NCBI GenBank assembly: GCA_013696695.1
Contig: JACCYD010001451.1
Location: forward strand, 1-6,856
Direction: 5' to 3'
From: Deltaproteobacteria bacterium
GTDB taxonomy: Bacteria > Myxococcota_A > Polyangia > Haliangiales > Haliangiaceae
DNA length: 6,856 nt
This document shows, piece by piece, positions 1 to 6,083 of the stretch. The position numbers were made by a program, and so were the translations under genes. Position 1 is the first letter of the stretch; each line of letters starts with the position of its first letter. The notes below the pieces were generated by a model. It was given only the letters and a program-made list of their open reading frames with translations. It made no database searches and was not told where the DNA came from.

Positions 1-960
1 CTGCTCGGGTTGCCGTTCGTGTGGACGGTGCTCGTCGTGATCCAGAGCCTGCCGTGGGTGATCGCGATCGATCTCGTCTCCCTGATCGTGCGGCGACGAC
101 GAGGCGCCGAAGTCGCGGCTCGGGTTCGCGCGTTCGGTATCGTCAGCGCGCTCGCGATGTTTGCCGTCTACACGCCCGTGCGCGTGCTCGTCGAGCACGG
201 CGACGTCCGCCTCCGCGAACATCGCGTGACCGCAGCATCTCCGGCGGGCGCGCCGCCGTTCCGCATCGCGTTCCTGGCCGACATCCAGCAGGACGATCAC
301 ACCGACGCCACCCGCGCTCACGAGATCTACGAGCTCGTCAACGCCCAGCGGCCGGACCTGATCCTGTCGGGCGGCGACTGGATCAATTCTGGCCCCGACC
401 ACATCGAGTCCAGCGCCGCGACCTCCGCACATCTCCATAGCCGCCTCGGCACGTTCTCGGTCCGCGGCGACCACGAGCACTTCGCCTATCGCGACCTCGA
501 TCGCAGCGTCACCGAGGTCGAGCGCTCGCTCGCCAGGCACGGGGTCGCGATGCTCGACAACGAGGTGCGCTGGTTCGAGCACGCCGGCAAGCGCATCGGC
601 GTGTTGTTCCTCAACCACAACTACATCCATCGCACCGACCGCGAAACGGCCAGGAAGCTGATCGATTCGATCGCGCACGCCGACTACTCGATCGTCGTCA
701 CGCACCAGCTCGACGCCGAGATCGCCGCGCTCGCCGGCAACATCGACCTCGTGCTCGCGGGTCACACGCACGGCGGCCAGGTCAATCCGGTCGTCGGCAT
801 CACGCACATGAACCTCGCGCGCCTCGAGACGCCGTACGTCGACGGCCGCTACCAGCTCGGCTCGACGACGATCATCGTCACCGCCGGCGTCGGCTACTCG
901 ATCATTCCGATCCGGTACGCTTCGCCCGGCTCGCTCGAGATCATCGATCTCGCGCTCTGA
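1..960 (+). CDS. Membrane-anchored calcineurin-like metallophosphoesterase, 5' end outside window
   Basis: The reading frame is open from the first base, so the true start is probably upstream; the first in-window start candidate is a TTG at 10 (316 aa from there, the numbering used here). Two hydrophobic stretches (about residues 4-27 and 41-60) indicate an N-terminal membrane anchor. The catalytic domain follows, with motifs in the order of the metallophosphoesterase fold: strand end FLADIQ (D91, Q93), GGDW (D123), GDHE (153-156), THQ (H232) and GHTHGGQ (251-257). The last motif is typical of YkuE/YaeI-like membrane phosphoesterases, which hydrolyse phosphoesters with a dinuclear metal centre; the substrate here cannot be read from sequence. 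Two usual ligands are altered: the DxH histidine is Gln93 and the GNHE asparagine is Asp154. A D-x-H also occurs at 95-97 but sits past the strand end. The next gene is on the same strand with about 110 bp between. Confidence 0.9.
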   Translation: MLGLPFVWTVLVVIQSLPWVIAIDLVSLIVRRRRGAEVAARVRAFGIVSALAMFAVYTPVRVLVEHGDVRLREHRVTAASPAGAPPFRIAFLADIQQDDHTDATRAHEIYELVNAQRPDLILSGGDWINSGPDHIESSAATSAHLHSRLGTFSVRGDHEHFAYRDLDRSVTEVERSLARHGVAMLDNEVRWFEHAGKRIGVLFLNHNYIHRTDRETARKLIDSIAHADYSIVVTHQLDAEIAALAGNIDLVLAGHTHGGQVNPVVGITHMNLARLETPYVDGRYQLGSTTIIVTAGVGYSIIPIRYASPGSLEIIDLAL

Positions 961-1070
961 ATCGATTCAGGCTGGCCCCCGTTCATCCCGAACTGGCCAA
1001 GCGCGCGACTTCAGACGTGTTCACAAACGGCTGTCAAGGGAATGCCCCGCCGCGGTCAGGCGTCGTTCCT

Positions 1071-1502
1071 GTGGTGAGCTTCGCCGTGCCCCTGTCACTC
1101 CGCCGGCAGGCAGGGCTCTATCTGGTGGCCGCGACGTGGATGACGGCGCTGGCCGTGACGCTCTATCCGTTCCGGTTCGAGCTCGACGTCGCGGCCGTGT
1201 CGCGGATCGACTGGCGCGTGTATTACCCGCGCCACAACGATCGCGATCTGGTGTTGAACCTCTTGATGCTGATGCCGCTCGGCGCCGGCTGGGCGCTGTG
1301 GCGCTCTGGTCGCGCGACGATCACGCGGATCGCACTCGAAGCCGCCGCGATCGGCGTCGGTACCGCGTTGCTGATCGAGTCGCTGCAGATCTTCGAGCGC
1401 GTGCGATTCCCCCAGCTCGCCGATGTCTGGCGCAACGGCGTCGGCTGCATCTTCGGGGCGGTCGTGGTCGCTTGGCTCGTCAGTCGCGTGCGAGCACGTT
1501 GA
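1071..1502 (+). CDS. VanZ-like family membrane protein
   Basis: This encodes a small membrane protein of about 143 residues with four predicted transmembrane segments (roughly residues 15-32, 60-77, 86-104 and 122-138). VanZ-family landmarks are present in order: YPFRFE after helix 1 (32-37), D-x-x-x-N-x-x-x-x-x-PLG (N63 to G71), IE-x-x-Q (E103, Q106) and R-x-x-x-x-x-D-V-x-x-N-x-x-G (D118, N122, G125). VanZ proteins are linked to low-level teicoplanin resistance in enterococci, but most homologues are of unknown function and resistance should not be assumed. The start is uncertain: GTG codons at 1071, 1074 and 1086 precede the basic segment and helix 1, while a GTG at 1017 would add 18 residues of unconvincing sequence. 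None has a strong Shine-Dalgarno; a weak AGG lies 10 nt before 1071. The 3' end overlaps the convergent pentein gene by 23 bp. Confidence 0.85.
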   Translation: MVSFAVPLSLRRQAGLYLVAATWMTALAVTLYPFRFELDVAAVSRIDWRVYYPRHNDRDLVLNLLMLMPLGAGWALWRSGRATITRIALEAAAIGVGTALLIESLQIFERVRFPQLADVWRNGVGCIFGAVVVAWLVSRVRAR

Positions 1503-2595
1503 CCAGACAACCGAGCGAGCCGTTGAGCGTGAACATCGTCGAGACGTCGATCGGCACCACGCGATAGCCGAGCTCCGTGTAGAGATCGGCGGCCGCCCGA
1601 TCGAGCGTTCGCATCCGGTACGTCGGGAGATAGACGACCGGGCCTGCTGCATCGCGATCGAACAGCGCGTTGGTGTACGTGACGTACGAGCCAGCGCCGG
1701 GCAACACGACCACCGGAACGCGCGCGACGGTGAAGCCGCGGGAGATCAGCTCGATCGCGACACGATCGAAGCGCGCGGCGTGTTGTTCGAACGCCGGATC
1801 GGCCACCGCGTCGGGCGCGAGGCGCTTACCGAGGCGAACGTCACCGACGAGCATCCGGCGATCGTCGAGCGGCACCGTGTACATCATGATGTGGTGCTCG
1901 GGCACGTCGCCCGGGTTGTTGCCGAGCCAGATCACGTCCTGAGAGAACGTGCGCTGGAGCGAGCGTTCGAGGTACGCGCGGCTCGCGTCGCCACGTCCGA
2001 GGTTGCGGCCGATCAGATTGACATCGGCGAACACGTACGAGGTCGAAGCCGCGAGGTCGCCGCCTTCGAATACCAGCTCCGACACGGCGGGCTTCGCATC
2101 GTAGATGTCGCGCGCGATCGCGAACGGCACTTCCCAGTCACCGGCACGTGGACCGGAGCCGACCGAGACGCGCGGCGGTGCGAGCACTGCATCGTTGTCG
2201 AGTGCCGCGAGTCGATCGCGCGACCAGGTCGTCAGCGAGTGGCCGAGCACGACCGGCTTGAACTGCCGCCCGGCGAACTGTCGCGTGAAGCGGTCGAAGT
2301 CTTCGGCACGCTGGACGACGACGACGACGTCGACATCGGCCGGCAGGATCGCGAACAGCTGCTTCCACACCGGCAGGATGCGATGATCCATTGCCGGTAC
2401 GTAGTGGATCGCGATCCGGCGGAGCTGGCCGCTCGCGTCCTCCGGTACCAACCGGTGCGTCGGGTCGGTGGCGCGCATGCCGAGCACCATCACGACGATC
2501 ATGCTGGTGATCGCCCCGAACAGCGTGCCGGCGAGCAAGCGTCCGGTGGGAGACGCGACCCTCATTGTAGATAAACTCATTGTAGATAAACTCAT
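1480..2595 (-). CDS. Membrane-anchored pentein-superfamily protein (agmatine/peptidyl-arginine deiminase-like)
   Basis: The product has 371 residues from the first ATG. A hydrophobic segment at about 19-39 after a short basic stretch predicts a signal anchor, placing the catalytic domain outside the cytoplasm. Landmarks of the guanidino-modifying (pentein) superfamily appear in order: W-S-R-D (W124-D127), F-E-G-G-D (E177-D180), E-H-H-I-M-M-Y (H235 aligned with the catalytic His), S-Y-V-T-Y-T-N-A (303-310), V-V-P-I-D near 346-350 and a C-terminal G-S-L-G-C-L-V-N-V with C363 as probable nucleophile. Relatives attack the guanidinium carbon of agmatine or arginine through that Cys. Departures from the norm: the second acid of the HxD motif is Met237, and the residue before Cys is Gly rather than the common His. 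The substrate is unknown and hydrolytic activity is uncertain. Its start overlaps the upstream gene's stop (ATGA, 2592-2595), implying translational coupling. In-frame ATGs at 2580 and 2565 are alternative starts. Confidence 0.75.
   Translation of the reverse strand: MSLSTMSLSTMRVASPTGRLLAGTLFGAITSMIVVMVLGMRATDPTHRLVPEDASGQLRRIAIHYVPAMDHRILPVWKQLFAILPADVDVVVVVQRAEDFDRFTRQFAGRQFKPVVLGHSLTTWSRDRLAALDNDAVLAPPRVSVGSGPRAGDWEVPFAIARDIYDAKPAVSELVFEGGDLAASTSYVFADVNLIGRNLGRGDASRAYLERSLQRTFSQDVIWLGNNPGDVPEHHIMMYTVPLDDRRMLVGDVRLGKRLAPDAVADPAFEQHAARFDRVAIELISRGFTVARVPVVVLPGAGSYVTYTNALFDRDAAGPVVYLPTYRMRTLDRAAADLYTELGYRVVPIDVSTMFTLNGSLGCLVNVLARD
2561..2595 (-). repeat. Perfect 15-bp tandem duplication at the pentein gene start
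   Basis: Read on the minus strand, the unit ATGAGTTTATCTACA occurs twice head to tail (2595-2581 and 2580-2566), followed by a third partial ATGAG (2565-2561). Each unit begins with an in-frame ATG and encodes MSLST, so the protein starts MSLSTMSLSTM. The first ATG also overlaps the TGA of the preceding gene. Each unit has 4 G/C in 15 bases, against roughly two-thirds in the flanks. Copy changes would add or remove five residues without shifting the frame. Confidence 0.95.
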
Positions 2596-3626
2596 TTACG
2601 CCCGACGATCGACGGCGCCTCGTCGACGACCTGCGCCTTGACGATCTCGGTGGCGTCGAACGTGCCCGATTTCGTCAGCGCGCTGTCGTCATCGCAGTCG
2701 TCGCCGTTGCAGGTCACGCGCGCGTAGAGGCCGAGCACGCCGACCTGATCGGGCATCACGCGAAACTGGAAGCGCCGGGACTCGCCCGCGTCGAGATCGA
2801 AGGTCGCGTTGTCCGGCATCACGAGTGCCTCGATGCCCTCGGCGCCGTCGACCACCCCGATCGGGGTCTCGACGTCGAGAACGAGCCCACGGGCCGGCTT
2901 CCTGCTCGCGTTCTTGACCGTCACCGCGACGGCGAACACCTTGCCGACCTCGGTGGTCGACGGCGTCTCGATCGCGATCGCGGGATTGATCGTGCGCGTG
3001 TGAGCATCGAGCCGCGCGACGACGCCTTCACCGAACAGCGTGGCATCCTCACCTTGAAGATCGTGGCGCCAGCTGTAGAGGTTCATGAACTTGCTCGCGC
3101 TCGCGTTGTACTCGGGGATGCCCTCGCCCTCGCCGATCAGCGCCGAGTTGCGGCGCAGCCGATCGAGCTTGGTCGCGGCGCGCGGCGCCATCACCAGGAC
3201 CTCGTAGCTCGTGAACGGACTCGGGGAGTAACGATTTTCGACCGCGCCCGCGAGCGGAATCGCAATCTCGATGCTGCCGTTGCCCTCCGCATCGATCGCG
3301 ATTGACACGGTCTTGTGGGCGACGCCCACCGGCGGGCTCGGCACGCGGTCGTCTTCATCGCCCTTCGAGCCGTAGACCAGCAGCCCGACGTCGAGTCGCT
3401 TGCCCACGGCGCTGCTCGCGACGAGCTTGATGCGGAGCGACTCGCCCGGATCGACCAGCGGGTGCTCGAGCCGGGCTTCGATCTTCGCCCCGGCGAGCTC
3501 GAGCGTGCTCGTCGTCGCGGTCGCGAACTTCACGACCTGGTCATGCCCGGCGCTCAGGTAGTGCGCGGCGGCGGGAACGAGCACCGCCGTGGTGATGACG
3601 AATGCGACCAAGCCGTGGTTTCTCAT
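2592..3626 (-). CDS. Secreted beta-sandwich (CARDB/Ig-like) protein of unknown function
   Basis: The chosen ATG at 3626 gives 344 residues. It is preceded by TTGGAGA with a 10-nt spacer and opens a standard signal peptide: basic start, hydrophobic core at about 6-18, and A-A-A at 19-21 as a signal peptidase I site. An upstream start at 3671 would place 15 unlikely residues before it. The mature part is beta-rich with no membrane segment. A first domain (about 37-128) has alternating strands and the phrase HPLVDPGESLRIKL, typical of beta-sandwich domains. After a linker, a second domain (about 214-320) has the look of CARDB/NEW-type Ig-like folds (V-F-A-V-A-V-T-V-K-N-A-S, then D-A-G-E-S-R-R-F-Q-F-R-V). 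The only two cysteines, C306 and C311, enclose an acidic loop (NGDD, then DDD) that could form a disulfide-closed metal site. No catalytic motif is visible. It is the first gene of a two-gene unit with the anchored pentein, so a periplasmic partner or cell-surface role is possible but unproven. Confidence 0.75.
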   Translation of the reverse strand: MRNHGLVAFVITTAVLVPAAAHYLSAGHDQVVKFATATTSTLELAGAKIEARLEHPLVDPGESLRIKLVASSAVGKRLDVGLLVYGSKGDEDDRVPSPPVGVAHKTVSIAIDAEGNGSIEIAIPLAGAVENRYSPSPFTSYEVLVMAPRAATKLDRLRRNSALIGEGEGIPEYNASASKFMNLYSWRHDLQGEDATLFGEGVVARLDAHTRTINPAIAIETPSTTEVGKVFAVAVTVKNASRKPARGLVLDVETPIGVVDGAEGIEALVMPDNATFDLDAGESRRFQFRVMPDQVGVLGLYARVTCNGDDCDDDSALTKSGTFDATEIVKAQVVDEAPSIVGRK

Positions 3627-3779
3627 GCACGAGTCGTCTCCAAGACCGGGACCGCTCTCGAAGTGCAGCATCTCGGCCGGTTAGCAACGGGCGTGGATCG
3701 CGAGACACACCCGATGCGCGTCTCTGCGGACCCAAAAGTGGCCGCGCGAGAAGGTATATCCACGCGGCGTCCACACGGT
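3627..3779. promoter_or_regulatory. Divergent intergenic region, presumed to hold both promoters
   Basis: About 150 bp separate two divergently transcribed units, so promoters for both must lie here or just inside the genes. On the plus strand TATATC at 3755-3760 could be a -10 element, placing a start site about 12 nt before the ATG at 3780. No good -35 is found at the right distance (CCAAAA near 3732-3737). No convincing sigma-70 pair is visible on the minus strand. The assignment rests on gene orientation rather than on motifs. Confidence 0.35.
3637..3643 (-). promoter_or_regulatory. Ribosome binding site of the secreted beta-sandwich gene
   Basis: On the minus strand the sequence reads TTGGAGA, ending 10 nt before the ATG at 3626. 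It is the clearest Shine-Dalgarno in the window and supports that ATG, and hence the signal peptide, over the upstream start at 3671. Confidence 0.6.
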
Positions 3780-5015
3780 ATGCAGACATCGAAGATGTCG
3801 CTGCGCGTCCTCGAGGACACTCCGAACATCCGCCTCGTCCTGGGCGGTGACGGCAAGGGCCGCATCGCCTTCGACCGCGAGCTCGGCGTGCTTCTCGCGA
3901 GCGAGCGCCTGCGCTGGCTGCGTCGCTCGACGAGGATCGCGATCGCGGACCTCGACCGGATCCGGATCATCGTGAAGCGCGGCACCTCGCTCGAGCTCGA
4001 GCTCGCGATCCGCTATCGCCGCGGGCGCGGCCTCGTCGAGGTCGCGCGACCGGTGACGGTGCGCGATGTCAACCTCGATCACGAGGCCGTCGATCTCGCG
4101 TTCCGGATCGCGGTGATCTGCCGGTTCGACGGGTACCTGGTGCGGAGCGCCGAGCAGGCCCACACGATCGAGCTTGTCACGCAAGCGCCCGACGACAGCT
4201 CGCCCTACCGGATGCCGTTCCCGGCGCTGCGTCGCATCGAGGAGCTCGCCGGCACCGAGGTCCAGGCGGTGCCGGGGATCCACGCGCCCGCGCGGTACGC
4301 GGGCGATCACCCGCGGTTCACCGAGCCCGAGCCCGCCGTCGCGCCGCCCGTGGAGAGCACGATCGCTGGCATCCACGTCGCGCGCTGGCAACCGCCGAGC
4401 GTGGGGATCGTGGCGATGCCGACGACCTCGTGGTTCGAAGCAATCGCTGATGCCTTCCGCAACGCGGTGCACTCGCTCGGCATCGCCGTGCTGACCGCGG
4501 CGTTTGGGGTGTCGTTCACGGGCTGCCTCGGGCTGCTATTGATGGAGGAGGCCGGGTTCTACTCGTGGAAGGACTACGCCGCCTACGCCGTCGCCTGGGC
4601 GCTGCTGGCGTTGTCGCTGGGTCTGGTGCTCTGCTGCGCAGCGGCGATGATCGAGGCGTTCCGCGATGCGTTCCGCGCGTTGCGCCGCACGCGTGACCAG
4701 CGCTCGGTGCGGCGGCTCGCGATCGAAGGCGACAAGGTCGTGATCACGATCGCCGGCAATCCGCGCGAGCTGCGCCGACAGGACGTTCGCGGCGTGCGGC
4801 TGCGGCACTTCGCTGCGTCGCGGCAGTGGTGCGAGATTTCCGTCATGCTCGAGGACGACGACCTGTTGGTCGCGGTGACCACCTTGATGGCGGACGACTC
4901 GAAGCACGCCGCACTGGCGAGCCTGGCGATCGGCCTCGCCCGTCAGCTCGACGTGCCGTGTCGGATCGAGTTGCCAGTTGGCCCCAACGCCGCTGGCCAA
5001 TCGCCCGGCGCGTAG
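3780..5015 (+). CDS. Two-TM membrane protein with PH-like domains on both sides of the hairpin
   Basis: From the ATG at 3780 the product has 411 residues. ATG 3795 is a close alternative and ATG 3714 would add 22 residues; no start has a clear Shine-Dalgarno. Two hydrophobic helices (about 231-254 and 265-290) form a membrane hairpin. The N-terminal part (about 17-133) is beta-rich: a strand with F-D-R-E, then I-A-I-A-D-L-D-R-I-R, then paired strands and a closing helix, followed by a proline-rich linker (about 160-215). The C-terminal part (about 309-398) repeats this plan: R-L-A-I-E-G-D-K-V-V-I, then R-R-Q-D-V-R-G-V-R, paired strands and a closing helix. The pattern resembles bacterial PH-like membrane-associated domains, an assignment by shape rather than by a diagnostic motif. 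The short loop between helices puts both soluble parts on the same side, probably the cytoplasm. No enzyme motif is seen. It lies 4 bp upstream of the AraC-family gene, so the two are probably co-transcribed. Confidence 0.7.
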   Translation: MQTSKMSLRVLEDTPNIRLVLGGDGKGRIAFDRELGVLLASERLRWLRRSTRIAIADLDRIRIIVKRGTSLELELAIRYRRGRGLVEVARPVTVRDVNLDHEAVDLAFRIAVICRFDGYLVRSAEQAHTIELVTQAPDDSSPYRMPFPALRRIEELAGTEVQAVPGIHAPARYAGDHPRFTEPEPAVAPPVESTIAGIHVARWQPPSVGIVAMPTTSWFEAIADAFRNAVHSLGIAVLTAAFGVSFTGCLGLLLMEEAGFYSWKDYAAYAVAWALLALSLGLVLCCAAAMIEAFRDAFRALRRTRDQRSVRRLAIEGDKVVITIAGNPRELRRQDVRGVRLRHFAASRQWCEISVMLEDDDLLVAVTTLMADDSKHAALASLAIGLARQLDVPCRIELPVGPNAAGQSPGA

Positions 5016-5019
5016 CGAT

Positions 5020-6009
5020 ATGCTGCGGCGTCTCGTGGACGTCACCCAGGGTATCTCGGTCGCACTGCTCCGTCCGCTGGCGGAGCTGCTGGGTCGGCTC
5101 GACATCGACGGGGCCGCGTTTCTCGCCGGCCTCGGCATCGACGAGCAGATGGCACCGAACACGTACGTCTCGGCTCTCGAGGTCGATCGCCGACTCGCGG
5201 AGATCGCGGCGCAGCGCGGTGATCCCGCGTTCGCGCTGACGCTCGCGAAGACCTCGGTGGTGCGGCCGCTCGGGCTGTTCGGTCATCTCGTGTGGTTGAG
5301 CGGGACGCTGCGCGATGCGCTCGAGCGCGCCGTGAAGTTTTACGCGATGGTCACGCGCCGCACGACGCTGGTGCTCGAGGAGCGCGGCGCCATCGCGACG
5401 ATCCGTAGTCGTCCCGTCGACAACGCGCCGCGCGGACGGATCCTCACGGAGTTCCCGTTTGCCTCGCTCGCGCTCAGGGCGCGAGGTGCCACCGATGGCG
5501 TGTTCGCGGCGCGCGCGGTGCGGTTCACCCACGCGGGCGAGCCCACCCCCGCGTACGACGAGGTGTTTCGCGCGCCGGTGACGTTCGGGGCATCGATCGA
5601 CGAGCTCGAGCTCGATGTCGCGCAGCTCGATCTCAAGCTCGCGAGCGCGGATCCGATCACGTCGGCGGCGATCGAGGCCCAGGTCGCGCAGCTGACGGCA
5701 GCACCGCCCGGCAATCCGGTCCTCGATCGCGTGCGCCGCGCGGTGGTCGCGAGCTTGCCCGAGGTCGGGTCGCCGGATGCGATCGCGAAGCAGCTCGGGA
5801 TCAGCGCGCGCACGTTACGACGCCAGCTCGAGCAGCAGGGGCAGACCCTCCGCGCACTTGTCGACGATGTCCGCCGCACACGTGCGGACGAGCTCCTCGC
5901 CGCCGGGCGCTCGATCAAGGATGTCGCATTCGAGCTGGGATTTTCGGAGCCGAGCGCGTTCAGCCGCGCGTACAAGCGGTGGACCGGCAAGGCACCGTCG
6001 AGCGCCTGA
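5020..6009 (+). CDS. AraC-family transcriptional regulator with arabinose-binding-like N-terminal domain
   Basis: The 329-residue product has the two-part layout of AraC regulators of the OruR/ArgR type. Residues about 17-215 form the arabinose-binding-like domain common to this subgroup, including G-L-F-G-H-L near 85-90 and V-K-F-Y near 105-108. Residues about 240-325 hold a double helix-turn-helix. The first helix pair is around 252-272 (A-K-Q-L-G-I-S-A-R-T-L-R-R-Q-L). The second carries the family signature I-K-D-V-A-F-E-L-G-F-S-E-P-S-A-F-S-R-A-Y-K-R-W-T-G (about 299-323). It should bind DNA in response to a small-molecule ligand that cannot be named from sequence. The ATG at 5020 lies 4 bp after the preceding stop; a TTG at 4978 would extend the protein into the upstream gene and is less likely. 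The esterase gene begins 74 bp downstream on the same strand, with a possible operator in the gap. Confidence 0.93.
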   Translation: MLRRLVDVTQGISVALLRPLAELLGRLDIDGAAFLAGLGIDEQMAPNTYVSALEVDRRLAEIAAQRGDPAFALTLAKTSVVRPLGLFGHLVWLSGTLRDALERAVKFYAMVTRRTTLVLEERGAIATIRSRPVDNAPRGRILTEFPFASLALRARGATDGVFAARAVRFTHAGEPTPAYDEVFRAPVTFGASIDELELDVAQLDLKLASADPITSAAIEAQVAQLTAAPPGNPVLDRVRRAVVASLPEVGSPDAIAKQLGISARTLRRQLEQQGQTLRALVDDVRRTRADELLAAGRSIKDVAFELGFSEPSAFSRAYKRWTGKAPSSA

Positions 6010-6019
6010 CCAGTCAGCC

Positions 6020-6050
6020 CGGTCATGGAGTTGGCCGGTGGCGGTCATGG
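6020..6050 (+). promoter_or_regulatory. Exact 9-bp direct repeat with 22-bp period, candidate AraC-type operator
   Basis: CGGTCATGG occurs at 6020-6028 and again at 6042-6050, the copies offset by 22 bp (about two helical turns). A second overlapping repeat, GGCCGGTG, occurs at 6033-6040 and 6049-6056. The site lies after the AraC-family stop codon and 34-64 bp before the esterase ATG. AraC-family proteins often bind direct repeats spaced near 21 bp, so this could be an operator. No recognisable -35/-10 pair accompanies it. Confidence 0.35.
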
Positions 6051-6083
6051 CCGGTGCGGCGCGAACGATGTCTGGTACCGCGC

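Noticed and set aside
961..1070. Gap between phosphoesterase and VanZ, searched for a terminator or promoter
   Set aside because: Only weak 4-5 bp inverted repeats (GTTC-ATCCC-GAAC at 981-993) and a lone TTGACA on the minus strand without a -10 partner were found.
2314..2328. (GAC)5 trinucleotide run
   Set aside because: It simply encodes a run of Val (GTC) in a beta strand of the pentein protein, is short, and has no sign of a special role.
1423..2574. Long plus-strand frame of 383 codons across the pentein gene
   Set aside because: Its translation is dominated by Arg, His, Asp, Glu and Val with no recognisable domain, while the opposite strand carries pentein motifs and a signal anchor. 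It is a shadow typical of high-G+C coding DNA.
3315..3779. Upstream extension of the PH-like membrane protein frame
   Set aside because: It runs antisense to the start of the secreted beta-sandwich gene and through the divergent intergenic region. The segment is Arg/His-rich without domain features, whereas ATG 3780 begins the folded part.
3681..4472. Minus-strand frame of 263 codons opposite the PH-like protein
   Set aside because: The composition (Arg, His, Asp and Ala repeats) is that of an antisense shadow, and the plus strand shows TM helices and a regular domain pattern.
6005..6025. Small inverted repeats (CTGAC-ca-GTCAG and TGACC-n9-GGTCA) at the AraC stop codon, considered as a terminator
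   Set aside because: The stems are only 5 bp, one loop is too tight, and no T-run follows.
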